The notes below the pieces were generated by a model. It saw only the letters and a list, made by a program, of their open reading frames with translations, was not told the DNA's origin and made no database searches. Positions 48,701 to 60,751 of a DNA stretch of 64,000 nt are shown in pieces. Source of the stretch: Acanthochlamys bracteata (Eukaryota > Streptophyta > Magnoliopsida > Pandanales > Velloziaceae). The first letter of the stretch is position 1, and each line of letters starts with the position of its first letter. The DNA is taken from contig CM034138.1 of assembly GCA_019914995.1 (NCBI GenBank), positions 6,082,535-6,146,534 on the forward strand, given 5' to 3'. The translations under genes and the position numbers were made by a program.

Positions 48701-49996
48701 TCATTTTTAATAATATGGCACAGAGCTCTTGGAAGCAGAGGTAGGTGAGCAACAGAGTCGTATTGATGCTTGGTTATACACCAAGAGCAAAGTGCTTCAC
48801 CAAGCATACTTACTCTTACCGGGTTTCTTCACCAAGACAATCCCCACAGCCTACTGGGCACCACTGCCCCTCTGGCTGATATGCTAGCTGTATTACAAGA
48901 TTTAAAAACTTTCACCAAGCTCCACCTGAGCTTTTTTATCAGGTGCCCGCAGCACCTCTGTCACAAAGTCAGTAAGAAGTTATAAGAAAGTAAATAAAAA
49001 TTGAGCACAGAATCTATCTCATGATGGTTGAGTGTTCACGGAGTTTTTCTAATGAGATGATCAGGAAGGTTGCTGAGAGAGATATCTTCAGTGTGATCAG
49101 CACTAGAGTTTCAATTGCTTGAGTGATAACGTTGTAGATCTGTTGAGTTCTTGTATATCTTTGTTCGTTTTCTACTCTCTCACTTTTCTCTATTGTTCTG
49201 TCTCCCTTCTTATAGAATTTCATCTCTATGCAGGACGATTTTTCCGTTGAAGAAGATTGTCGTTGGCGCCCTTTTGCATTTGTAAACTTTCAGGCAAGAG
49301 AGGGAGCAGTTTGTTCAGCGGTTAATCAACCGATTTCACAATTGCTTTCGGCTATTTTTGTGCAATATCTTTATGGCATTAAATACAGTGTAAAGAAATT
49401 TGAATTTACTCGCCAGTGATTGTGAACTTGATTTAGCTAAGTTGTTGTCCGAAAATATGAGAGCTGATTTGGCTTGTCCAAATTAAATGCATCCCAGGTT
49501 AACTGCTTTGGATTTGTTTGACTTTTCAGTCTTGACTTGATTAGTCAAAATCAGTTGTATAATTTGCTTTCTTTCCTTAATCATTGAGCTTTTCCTTTTT
49601 GTGAAGAGGATAAATTTTTGCTCGTTGTGGATCTTGTATCTGATTTGCTTCAGTTATGGATCTTATATCTGATTTGCTTCAGTGAGTTGTAAATCCAAAA
49701 GATAAAGTTTTGTTGTTGAACCCAATACTCTGTTTTGAACGATACAGAAAAGTCTTCGTATGCTTCAAAAGTTAAGCAGCTGACTGTAGTGTGACTATGG
49801 GATCCTCTGTTCTGTATACTGTTTGATTTATAGTAGTATAGCAGTTGGCTGTTCTTAATGACTGTTATTGTCTGCCGTAAGTAAAATAATTTTGATTTGT
49901 CTAATCCTGTAAAACTTGATTTTAAGTTATTAGTCTAATATAAATCATAATTTTTAATTCATTGTTATCATCAAAATTAATTTAATAGTTTCAACA
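45792..49996 (-). mobile_element. Fossil Copia-type (SIRE-like) LTR element with intact target duplication, broken
   Basis: Two long, closely similar direct repeats lie at 45792 to about 47286 and about 48772-49996. On the minus strand the right one begins TGTTGAAACT with AATTTTGATGATAACAA close behind, and the left one ends ...AGATCTAACA, both familiar from plant SIRE-like Copia LTRs. Flanking bases 45787-45791 and 49997-50001 are both ATAAA, a perfect 5-bp target duplication, so this is one insertion. A purine tract abuts the left repeat on the minus strand (about 47287-47305). Only about 1.5 kb separates the repeats, and no gag, reverse transcriptase or integrase was recognised. The copy is broken and defective, and the high similarity of its repeats suggests it is the youngest LTR element in the window. 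Confidence 0.8.
47287..48771 (-). other. Internal region of the Copia-type fossil
   Basis: This is the only non-LTR sequence left in the element at 45792-49996. Minus-strand open stretches at about 48752-48207 and 48108-47798 resemble, by eye, the plant transposon-associated region found downstream of pol in some large plant retroelements (IITTYDAFLLWRLV-type sequence). A Pro/Ser/Thr-rich and basic tail follows. No enzymatic domain is recognisable, and the region is not a host gene. Confidence 0.5.
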
Positions 49997-50941
49997 ATAA
50001 ACTTGAGAGTTTTTTCTCTCTTTATTATCATGATTCAGTATTCTTTAAGAATCAACAAACTTTAATGCCTAATCGTTCATGTAAACATCAGTAGAACATT
50101 TAGAAGCCTTTTATCCTGGACATTCTCAGACTCAACAGAGTAATTGAAGTTACTTTATTATTTTTATATCAGCAATGATATTCTTATTGTTGAAATTATG
50201 TTAGAGTTTTTCGCTGCACAATTTGTTTGCGGACTCCTATTGAATAGTCATCTGAATATTCTGCAAATATGGCACTTTTTTTCTTAGTCCAACTTCAGAT
50301 AAACATCAATCGCACTATGTGAAAGTGCTAGTTGCGACAGATCAGATGATAGAACAGATCATATCTAGTGACCACAGTACGCAAAATATACTATTCTTCC
50401 TAGCAGATGATACTTATTAATCTAGGAAGAAATACTAGGCCACAACAGAACTTCCCCAAACAGACAGAAATCCTATAGATAAATGTTGCAATAGGCAAAA
50501 TGCTTGGCGTTCTTGAGAAATGCATGCAATTATAAGCTCCATATTTTTTTGAAAAATTAGAAGGTCAATATAAGCATATAGCAAGCTCTTTATTTTAATC
50601 ACTATTAGACGTTCTTGAGAGTTGACGCGGAAGAAGACCCGGGTTGAAAACAATTAATTGCGACTTATACTTGCCTCTCCTCAATCTACTATTATGATAA
50701 TAAATAGATAATAAACCAAGATAATTAATTGAGATATAAAATAATACATGGTAGTTTACATTAGCTGAGAATTAAATAAAGATTAAATAATTTGGATGTT
50801 TTTAGATTTCATTGCATGCTATTTAGAGTACAAGTTGAATGTTGGTTAGTTGTGCTGCGAAGGCTGTTGTCATAGAGGCATGACGAGGATAGAACTTCTA
50901 AATATAACTCGAGATAATCCTTGGACTTCAAAAAGTAATAC
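49997..50941. other. Spacer between two LTR fossils
   Basis: AT-rich sequence with no recognised coding region, RNA gene or repeat. Bases 49997-50001 are the right-hand target duplication of the Copia-type element. Short open stretches on the minus strand (for example 50653-50435) have no family resemblance. Confidence 0.45.
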
Positions 50942-53900
50942 TGATACGATCAGGAGTTTTTAGGTTGCTGATATTCCACCTGGATTGAAGAATTTTGCTT
51001 CTGACAAGAAGGAAGAAGTGCAGAGAATGCTGGAAGCCAAAACAGAGAAGGATAGCTTGGTAGCAAATGTCGCCCGACGGCCTAGCTGGAGCCGGAGACC
51101 TGCAGTGATGTGTCGGACATGTGGGCATGCATGTCAGGGGGATATAGGAGGCAAGACATCCTGTCTTTGCACTCAGTTCAGCTCTTGGAAACAAGTGCAA
51201 TGGATGGCGGAATCAGCAGTCTCCATCAACTCCACAGTCTATGGATTCCGGGAATTTCCTAGCCACCTGAAGCACAACTTTCCATGAATAATGGAGAGGA
51301 ACCAGAATTGCGTGAGCAATTCAACTTGATTGCAGTAAACTTTACAAGTTACATTGCACGTTTGACAGTGGATCTTACCGAAATGCAACAAGTGGTGAAT
51401 GAAATAGGTAAGTCAAAACAAACTACTCCTAGAGCAGTATCTTCAATTTCTGCCCATCAACCCTGATGCCTTCTGCGTTGAGCCAACCAGAATACAACCC
51501 ACAGTCAATCAATATACCCTCTACTTCCTGCATGACACCCATAACAACCAATCAGTTTAAAACCAACACGGAACTACCTACCCTTCCACACAAACAGTTT
51601 ACAACTCTATCCGTCAACCACCCTCACACGTATCCCTCACAACAACCCCCATTTTTATCCAAACCAGCAACTCTAAGCGTTTCACCAGCAATGACAAGCC
51701 AAAACTTTCACGAACCCGCCCAAAACCCTGCTATATCCACCGCACAGACTCATGTACAACAGCCACATACGTACCCATTTACGCGAACACAACCGCTTAT
51801 CCAAACACTATAACACCACCGGATTCCGACAACAATTTTCAAGAGACCTTCATAAGTTTCCACCTTTGACGGGACTAAAGTTAATGAGTGGATTTACTCG
51901 GCCAAAGAGTATTTCAAACACTATCGGACGCCTATGAAAGACCATATCTTTATAGCTCTGATGTATTTCCAGGACGAAGCCAATATGTGGTAACAAAACT
52001 ATGAAATTGATAGGCCTCATCATTCCTGGGAACAATTGAAGGAAGACCTCATACAATGTTTTGGAAACACTGCCTTTGGTCATCTGAGTTTTGCCCTCAA
52101 ACAGTTAGTGCAAACTAGTTACGTGGCTGATTACTATCAGCCTTCGCAGATTTACGTGCTAGATTGCCGCTGGCAGCAAAGATAGACCTCATTGGGATCT
52201 TTTGTGGTGGCCTGTCCAAGCGCATAGCCCTGGATATTCTAGCAGCTATCCAATATGTAAGAAGCTTTTAAGCTTGCTAGGATCTTCGAACAGAAAGCTC
52301 ATCTCAGCCAAGCAACAATCCGATCAGGACGTTTCCAGACAAACCGCAATGACTGGGCTGCACATAATTCAGTACATTCAGCTGCATCCACTGCTCCAAC
52401 AACGAGTTCCACTTCCACTGGATTCCCAACGCCGTCATAAAGCAATGCTGTTCGTACACCACTGACTGGACTTTAGCGTAGCTGACATCAATGCTCGCAG
52501 AGCTAAAGGATTATGTTATTTTGTGATGCTAAGTATTACAGGTGACAAATCTGGTTCCAAACTATATGCAATAGCTGGACATGAAGATGAGGAATGTGAA
52601 GAAGACTGCTGCTACGAACGAACCATAGGAGCTAGACCACTGAAGATGCAACTCTATCGTTAAGTGCTATCCATGGCTTGGTAGGTCCACAAACTATTCG
52701 AGTTGTGGGCGAAATAAAAAAAAAAGATATTTTTATCCTCATTAACTCGGGAAGCATTCATAATTGTATTACGAGCGCCTTGTCAAGCACTTACAACTGC
52801 ACCGGACAGCAATTAGAACAATGAATGTCGAGCTTGCAGATGGTAGACAGCACTCCATCGAGGTAGTGTATAAGAATATACCTCTACTATTTAAGGCATT
52901 AACCTGCTGGTACATGCATATCATATCCTTTTCCACTTGGAGGCATGAATTTGGTATTGGGGATCCAATGCTAGAAAACCTAGGTAAGGTGATTTGTGAT
53001 TGGAAGACTTCGGAGATGCAATTTTCCTTGTCGGGTACCCAGGTGATTCCCAAGGGCATCAGAGAAGGAGGCGTCTCCAGACTTACAAGCCTAAGTCATT
53101 CATCAACATTGTGTTCAGTCAGGATTATTCGAGCAGAGGGACCCTGCTCGGACAACAAGTCACTGCCCAAAGATATGCAATTGATACTGGATCACCATAG
53201 TTCTGTGTTTCGGCCAGATTGCCCCCCCTGAATCATGGCATTCCATTAATACCTGGATCAGCTCCTGCAAGTATGACGCCTTATCGCAACCCTACATCCA
53301 AAAAGCAGAAATTGAAAGGACAGTAAAAGAAATGTTGGAACAAGTTATTATCAAACCAAGCACATCTACTTTTTCTTCTCGTGTTATTAGTTAAAAAGAA
53401 AGATAGCACTTGGGGATTTTGTGTAGATTATCGTGCACTAAATGCTATTACTAATTCCCTATATCAGTAATAGATGAGCTCCTTGATGAATTACATGGTG
53501 CAAAAATTTTTTACAAGTTGGACTTGAAATAGGGATACCATCAAATTGGGGTCAAGAAAGAAGACACATATAAAACAGCATTTAGGACACATGACGGCCA
53601 TTATGAATAATTGGTTACGCCGTTTGGTTTGAAAAATTCTCCTGCTACATTTCAAGCCATTATGAGTGATGTGTTTAGGCCTTATCTTTGACGTTTTGTG
53701 CTTGTCTTCTTTGATGATACTTTGGTATATGGTTCATCTTGGCAAGAGAACTAGGAACATCTTCCTACTATATTTTCGGTATTACAAGGTAACCAGCTCT
53801 ATGCAGACCTCAAGAAATGCCAATTTGGATGCAAGAAGTTGGAATACCTGGGACATTTGGTTTGGGAAAAGGGAATTTCAGCAGATCTGGCAAAAGTGCA

Positions 53901-56450
53901 AGCAATGCTTGCTTGGCCTATACCTACCGCACAGACAGATCTTCGTGGTGCTTGGGGCTCACAAGATATTATTGCCGCTTCGTCAAGAACTATGGCCGGA
54001 TCTCTAGTACACTCACTGCCCTCTTGAAGGAGTACTTCTCATGGTGTCTAGCTGCTAATGCGGCCTTTTTGCAACTTAAGAATGCTATGACTACAACTCA
54101 TGTGCTAGTTCCTTCAGATTTTTCTAAACCTTTCATAGTGGAAACCGATGCATCAGGTAGTGGCTTGGATGTGCCTCTTCCCAGCAAGGACTGCCAATCT
54201 CTTTCTTTAGCGAGTCCCTCTCTCCAACTGCAGAAAGCAAGTCTACATATGAAAAAGAGTTCTTGGCAATGGTGTTAGCAATGCAGAAGTGGCGTCCTTA
54301 TTTGTTAGGCAACCGTTTCATCATTCAAAAGGATCATCTAAGTTTGAAATTTTTGTTAGAGCAACGTATCACTTTAGCAGCACAACATAAATGGCTTGTC
54401 AAATTCATGGATTACGATTATCAAATTGTTTACCGAGCAGGTAGGAAAAATATCGTTGCAGAAGCATTGTCACGCTGTCCAGAGGCCTCCTGTGCAGCCA
54501 TATCCACTCTACAATTTTCAGTTGGGATGAATTACGTCATGCACAACAAAGGGATCCCAGCACCCAAGATCTTCTCAAATCAGTCGGTGACAGTGTGCAT
54601 CCTGAGTTGTTCATAATTCAGCCGTGAGAGGACTCCAGGGACAAAATTGTTGGTGACAGTGCGCCAACAATTGTATTGGACAGGGCTTTCAAAGGACTTT
54701 CAGCTTTATATAAAAAATTGCATTGCGTGTGCAAAGGCCAAGACTTCCTCTTTGAAACCAGCTGGTTTGCTTGACCATTGCCCATCCCTGGCACAATTTC
54801 GACTGACAGCTCTATGGTCTTTATAGAGGGATGGTCCTTGTCAGGGGGGTGTGATGTTAAATTGGTTGTTGTAGATCGGCTATCGAAGTTTGCTCATTTT
54901 ATTCCCCTACGACATCCATACACTACTGTCCAAGTAGCTTCTGCATTTGCTAAAAAAACAGTTCGTTTACATGGTGCTCCTAACTCCATTGTAACCGATT
55001 GTGACCCGATCTTTTTAAGTTCGCTATAGCAGGAATTCAACAAGATACAAGGTACGGCATTACATCTTACTACAACCTATCATCCACAACCTGATGGATG
55101 GTCAGAGGTTGTGAACCAGGGCTTGAAGCATACTTAGGCTGCTTGGTGGGGGAACACCCAAAACAATGGATGTGGTGAGGGAGCACCCATTCAACCACCA
55201 ACACTCAAGCAGTCTACAGGTAACCACCACCTCCTCTGATTTCATATGTATCAGGTCTCCTTCGCTCGGATGACTCAGGTTTCAGTTATGGGAGTGTGAT
55301 GAAATTCTGAGAGACTTGGAGTTTCATCTTCAGCAAGCTCAAGTCAGGATGAAACAAAGGATAGATTCACATAAAGGAGAGCTGGAGTTCGCTGTTGAAG
55401 ATATGGTTTTTCTGAAACTACAACCAAATTACGTTATCATTACTTCGGGCCCTTCTACATTGTTGCCCGAATTGGGCCAGCGGCTTATTGCTTAGACCTA
55501 CCACCTACATCACGCATCCATCCGGTCTTTCATAATTCCCAACTGAAGGATGGCCGCTTTGTGCCCCCTTCTTTTTCTACATCCTTGCATGTCTCCCCAC
55601 TGACGGAAGATATCAATCTTACAATAAACACATCCCTAGAGCATAGCCTCGAGGACGAGTCTGTTTTCGAAGGAGAAGGGAATGATCACGATCAGGAGCT
55701 CTGAGGTTACTGTATTCCACCTGGAATGAAGAATTTTGCTGCTGACAGGAAGAAGGAAGAGTGCATAGAATGCTGGAAGCCTAAACAGAGAAGGACCGCT
55801 TGCTAGTAAATGTCGCCCGATGGCCTTGTTGGAGCCGGAGACCTGCGGTGATGTGTCGGACATGTTCAGAATGCATGTCAGGAGGATATAGGAGGCGATA
55901 CACCCTGCCTTTGCACTCGGTTCAGCTCTTGGAACCAAGTGCAGTGGATGTTGGCAAATTCAAAAGGTGTCCTTGGCGCCCTGTTCCGGGTCACCATTCA
56001 AATGGTTACCCGAGCGCAAAATAGGGCACACTTTGAATGGTGATACGGGCGCAAAATAGGGCACCTAAAGTGTGCCCTGCCACGTCATTTGGATTATTTG
56101 TCCATACGGACTCGCTGAATTTGAGTTTATTCTCAGTTGAACTTACTTAGGAAAGAGTTTACATTGTATAAGAATTGCAATTAGTTTGTATTACTTAGAT
56201 TATAAACAAAGAAGCATGCCCTAGCAAAAAGGGGCATAGTTGATTGTTCTCAAGTTATCCAAGTTCATCTAATCTTCCGTCTTGTTCCTTCTCTATTTTC
56301 CCATCTTGTTCCCTTAATTTGTATCAAATACATGTGAGATTATTAGGAGATTTACGAGCAAAATTGTTTTCAAATCTGTCCACAAGAATCTACTATGTAG
56401 AACGCCATAGATACATGCGTACATCAAGTGCTCATCAATAGACAGAAGAT
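50942..56450 (+). mobile_element. Fossil Ty3/Gypsy LTR retrotransposon, second copy of the lineage, broken
   Basis: Direct repeats begin TGATACGATCAGG at 50942 and TGATCACGATCAGG at 55683 and run in parallel for about 270 bases. Only the right one can be followed further, to roughly 56450. A purine tract (AAGGAGAAGGGAA, 55670-55682) sits just before the right repeat. Between them, in Ty3/Gypsy order, are traces of gag (about 51840-52150), protease-like sequence (about 52690-52900), reverse transcriptase (about 53240-53830), RNase H (about 54030-54500), integrase (about 54640-55150) and a C-terminal segment with HPVFHNSQLKD (about 55510-55550). Many breaks make it inactive. Its coding traces are easier to read than those of the element at 0.4-4.7 kb, so it is probably the younger of the two. 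Confidence 0.87.
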
Positions 56451-57144
56451 ATCGAGTACCAAAGCTGTTGATAATTACCATTTGAGAGCATGCATCTTCC
56501 TAATTTCCTTAATTAAGATAGCTAGAAACTTTAAAATTGACCGGTTTTGTTATGAAAAGTAAGAAAGCATCGCCCGCTTCCACTATTTGTTATCAAATTT
56601 TATCCACATGCGATCACTAATTAACGAGTTGGATTATAAATTTCATTCTACGGTTAGATAGTTTGGCCAACACATACTAATAAAATATAGTGGCTATTTG
56701 GCTTAATTTACTATAAAAATAATTTTTTTTTAATTTTTTATTTTTTAATATATATTTTATAATATTTAAAAATTTTATTTAAAAATTTAAAAAATTTTAC
56801 ATAATAAAATTTTTTTATTACATATTTTTATTATTTTTTAGATATAAAAAAATATAATTTATTTTTTTAAAAATAAAAATATTTTTTATTTTAGAAAAAT
56901 TTTATTTTAAAAATACTCTTAAATGTTCTCATAGAACTTCATAGAGCTTATAGCTTTATTTAGGAAAAGGAAGAATTACCAGATTGCTAGGCCTAGGCCT
57001 GTATTTAGGATCTCACTTCACTCCCTCGCCACACAAGGTGTCTTTTTTTTTTCTCCTTTTTCGGAAACTTTTCATGGCATGCACAAATTAAAACCACAGA
57101 TGCTTCATGTTAATTATTTACTCTAATGATCAGCAAAACAAAAG
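56451..57144. other. Upstream region of the IDA-like peptide gene, with a MITE-like insertion
   Basis: About 56697-56935 matches the main MITE-like family in forward orientation (ACATAATAAAATTTTTTTATTA followed by TTTTTATTATTTTTTAG, in pieces), between GGCTATTTGGCTT and ACTCTTAAATG ends. That places an AT-rich element within about 210-450 bases upstream of the peptide ATG, where it could lie in the promoter. No clear TATA box could be told apart from the AT-rich background. Confidence 0.45.
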
Positions 57145-57423
57145 ATGTCTTCCCCTCGCTCTTCTACCTACAACATCCCATTGGCTATAATGCTTCTTCT
57201 CCCTCTTATCTTGCTCGTCTTTGTAAGCTCTTGTAATGGTGTAAGGCTTCTAAAATATTATCATATCGACCGGAACGTTAGTCGACGAGCGCAGAATCAG
57301 AGTACAGTGATGCCCATAGCTGAGTATGGAACGTTTGATTTTATCCTTGCAAGAGCTTTGGTTCCGCCGTCGGCGCCCTCACAGGAGCACAATTCAATCC
57401 CGGAACAAACCGTACTTCCTTGA
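57145..57423 (+). CDS. Small secreted peptide precursor, IDA-like (IDL) family, 92 aa
   Basis: Single-exon frame from ATG at 57145 to TGA at 57421-57423. Residues about 11-30 are strongly hydrophobic (IPLAIMLLLPLILLVFVSS), a classic secretion signal, followed by a variable, partly basic middle. Near the C-terminus is LVPPSAPSQEHN (72-83), which aligns with the bioactive core of INFLORESCENCE DEFICIENT IN ABSCISSION peptides (PIPPSAPSKRHN). Length, lack of introns, signal peptide and C-terminal PPSAPS-xx-HN all fit IDA/IDL precursors. In Arabidopsis these are processed, proline-hydroxylated and sensed by HAESA-type receptor kinases to drive organ abscission or root and stress responses. Unusual points: the basic pair before HN is Gln-Glu, the first Pro of the motif is Leu, and nine residues follow the HN. 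It is probably an IDL gene, but activity is uncertain. Confidence 0.72.
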   Translation: MSSPRSSTYNIPLAIMLLLPLILLVFVSSCNGVRLLKYYHIDRNVSRRAQNQSTVMPIAEYGTFDFILARALVPPSAPSQEHNSIPEQTVLP

Positions 57424-59950
57424 TTATTAAATATACATCTATCTCATTATATAGGTAAAATACATCTACATTTATAAATTAGAATGTATGTATAATAGTG
57501 ATTGGTTAGTTTTTTGTTGTAATATTGAGTGGATTGTTTGTCGAGATTAACAAGTGCAAAATGCTACTATATTTTTGGAGTAACATGATTACTCACATAT
57601 GCCTATAAAGGTGTATCTATATCCCTAATGGAGGAACATGATGGTATGATTGGGAATGCAAGTACTTTTTATTTTATTTTATTTTATTTTTTTAATAGAA
57701 TTATTAAAATTATATAAAATTTATTTAAAATTTAGAATGTATAAAAAATTTGCACATTGTAAAATTTTATTATTATTTATTTTTTAAAATAAAATAAAAT
57801 AAACATGTAGTTTTTAATAGTCTTTGCGAATTATTAAGCTTAGAATCTGTAACCGAAAATGCCTAGGCTTACTTAAAATCTCTTTACATTTTAATATTAT
57901 AGTTTGTTAAAATGTAGCTTTCCGCTTCTACTTTGAGCTTATTTAGTAGCGCGTTTAGAAAACATTTTATTATAATTTTTTATTTACATTTTACAGTAAA
58001 TTTGTAATAATTTTTATAATCTTTATTAATAATTTAAAAGCTACATAAAATTGTATATTATAAAATTTTATTATTATTTAATATTATTATGTTTTAAACC
58101 AAAAAAATTAAATTTCTTTTTCAAACTATTTCTAAAATGACTTATAATTTTGACTTCAGAAATTTTTTTTATAAGTACTTTCAAATATCCACTTTACTAG
58201 AATTTAACAATATAACAAAAAAATAAAAAACAAAATTTCCACCAAAAAGAATAACAGCAAGAACAATACCAACGCCAGCAGCAACAACACTAATTATTGT
58301 GGTCACTAGTTCCACAGTGCCGGTGCTAAATCCGAAAGAAGAATAAGCTTGAGATTTGATACATTTTGACTCTCTCATAGCCTCATAGCGGCGCTAAGAT
58401 GACAATTTTAGGGACGTTTGGTTTTGCATTTTTTTAACAGAATTTTTTAATTTTTAATTTTATAAGTATTTAAAAATTTAGAAAGCGTAAAAAAATTCTA
58501 CGTAATGAGATCTTTTTATTATATATTTTTATTATTTTTTAAAAAATATTTATAAGTATCTAAAAATTTTATTTAAAATTTTAGAAAGTGTAAAAAAATT
58601 CTAGATAATGAGATCTTTTTATTGCATATTTTTATTATCTTTTTAAAAAATAAATAAATAAAGCTCGTTTTTTAAAAAAAATAAATATACATTTTGTTTC
58701 AGAAAAGTTTCATTTCATAAGCATTGTGCAAATTTGTTCTACAATATAGGTATTTTATTTTAGGTTCTAAATTTATTTAAAAGATTGGGTTTAACTTTTT
58801 GTAGTTAGCTCGTTAACGTAAACGAAAATTGAAAATAAATAATTACTTAAGGTTTTAAAATGACAATAAATTTTTTAAAGTTAAATACCAATAACACTTC
58901 TTAATTCTACTAACATATATGCGTGCCTAATTCATGCTTCCATCCAAAGTGTGAGGTTGTGAAATATACAGGTCAGATCATTTGTAGTTGTTTAAAATAA
59001 GATATTCTTTTAAAAAGAATATTAGAATTTTTGAAACGAATTTGTCCTGTTTTAGCTTTAAAATAATTAAGAAAATTCTAATAATTGTATAGGTTTTTCA
59101 AAAAATGAAAAGCTAAAATGAAGATTAAAATAGAGTGAAAATGGAGAGACAAACTATCACATAGACCCACTTTAAGATGGTCGGGTTAGGCTAATCTCGT
59201 CCAGTGACACCTCTTGTGCAAATCGTGCAAATTTAATATTTTGAGTGGAACTAATATGGTACTTATAGGCCATTCTAAGTGTTGCAAGTGGTTAGGTCAC
59301 TCGAGTCTTAATTCGGATCCAATTTTATGTGATTGATCTATATATTTGTGATTGAATTTGGGTCTAGTTTTATTGGTCAAGTCTAACTTTTAAAAACAAT
59401 TTAGACCTGAATAATATATATTTTTTATGGTAAAATTAATGTTTTCTTTTTGTGAAAAGTGTTTTATTATATAATTATATTGGTGAATTTGGATTTTGTT
59501 TTAACCCCAATTAAATGGATTGGGAATGGGTCTTGTTCCTTCAAAATGATCTAGAAAAATTGGATCCAGACCTGACCCGAATTTAGCACAAACCGTATGT
59601 GAATCTTATTAAAACCCAAAAGCTTCAAATTTGAGTATGAAGCTACAATGTCGTGCTAACTTTAGCCCTACGATTTGCTCCCTTCATTAACAGCTTTAAT
59701 GTCGTTCTAAAGTACACACGTCTTGCAAACTTTTTCAAAGCACTTTCTATGTACTTTTAGAAAGACGAGCTACGTTTAAAGATGTTTTATGACATAAGAC
59801 TTCAATTAATTTTAGAAGAAATGACGTAAATAATTAAGAAAGAACTTTAATTAAGTGTAGGAATTCCCGAAGTGTGAATTTTATGATAATAAATGTATAG
59901 AATTATAGTAATGCTTTGAATATGCTGACTATATATGATGTAAGTATTAT
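57424..59950. other. AT-rich spacer with several MITE-like remnants
   Basis: About 57950-58192 starts GCGCGTTTAGAAAAC and has a worn family core. About 58410-58735 starts GGACGTTTGGTTTTGC and carries the AATGAGATCTTTTTATT block twice (near 58505 and 58608), so it looks like a copy with an internal duplication of about 105 bases. About 57662-57830 is a weaker match. About 59235-59600 has GGATCCAATTTT at one side and AATTGGATCCAGACC at the other, suggesting a separate non-autonomous element. No coding region was recognised. Confidence 0.45.
58410..58735. mobile_element. MITE-like element, same dispersed family, copy with internal duplication
   Basis: The left end is GGACGTTTGGTTTTGC. The block acgtaatgagatcttttta at about 58499-58517 is identical to that of the copy at 42.9 kb. 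A second, slightly different version (AGATAATGAGATCTTTTTA) follows about 105 bases later, each preceded by TAAGTATxTAAAAATTTxxx and followed by a TATTTTTATTAT run. The right end is near TTTCATTTCATAAGCATTG. Confidence 0.6.
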
Positions 59951-60751
59951 TGAAAAGATACAACATTAGATAAACTAATTAAGATAAGACATCCGAAAAA
60001 TCCGGTCCATACATTAAAAAGTTCAATCTAACTCAAAAATATAAATCAATAGATTATCAAACTCTTTAGTATATTAACTAATTTTTTTTTATTTTTGTTC
60101 AATATGTGATTAATATACTCACTGTTAATCCAATGATCTTTTCCTCAAAAGTGAGTTACCTATATTCCTTCTTATTCAAGCACCCTATCGCGCACCTAAT
60201 ACGTCGATCACTCAGAATCCATTCACTTAGTTCCTAACATCGTTACTGCACACTGAGAGCCAGCCATTAGGATCCAATTTGCTCTGAATTTTTACTCACA
60301 CATTGCGAAAACCTATATTATCACACGGCTCTAAACTGCTCATTGTACTACCAGCTAAAGCTATAATACGTATTAGTCACCTCAACTGCGCACCGTTCTT
60401 GCGTAATAAAGAGCTAACCATCAAAGCTAAACTTATTTCGAATCCTCGCTCACACTTTACAGAAGCCCATGCGAGTCACACTACTCTTCACCTGCTCACT
60501 TATGGTTAGTGGGACCAACTACGTGCATCGGATTTCTAACTAAACTATCGGATCTGATACTATTATTGAGGAGATACAACACCAAAAGAATTCAACAAAA
60601 TAAGACACCTGAAGGATTCGACCCATACATTAGAAAGCCTAATTCAACTTAAAAGTTTAAACTAATGAGTTATGGAACTATTTAGTATATCAACTTTTTC
60701 TCATCCTATCTTTACTCAATGTGGATTAATTTACTCACTCTTAACCCAACA
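59951..60751 (-). mobile_element. Fossil TRIM-like element (small LTR kin, non-coding)
   Basis: Two direct repeats of about 190 bases lie at 59951 to about 60140 and about 60563-60751. On the minus strand each begins TGTTGGGTTAAGAGTGAG or a close variant (TTGGATTAACAGTGAG) and ends near TTGTATC(T/C)(T/C)(T/C)TCA. Next to the right repeat, on the minus strand, is TAGTATCAGATC, close to the initiator-Met tRNA primer site, which fits a minus-strand element. The middle is only about 420 bases with no coding frame. Short LTRs, a primer site and no genes are the hallmarks of terminal-repeat retrotransposons in miniature. The repeats differ at many positions, so it is old; no clean target duplication was found. 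Confidence 0.6.

Noticed and set aside
48207-48752. 181-residue minus-strand frame as a novel host gene
   Set aside because: It sits wholly inside the Copia-type fossil between its LTRs and resembles retroelement-associated sequence, so it is not counted as a host gene.
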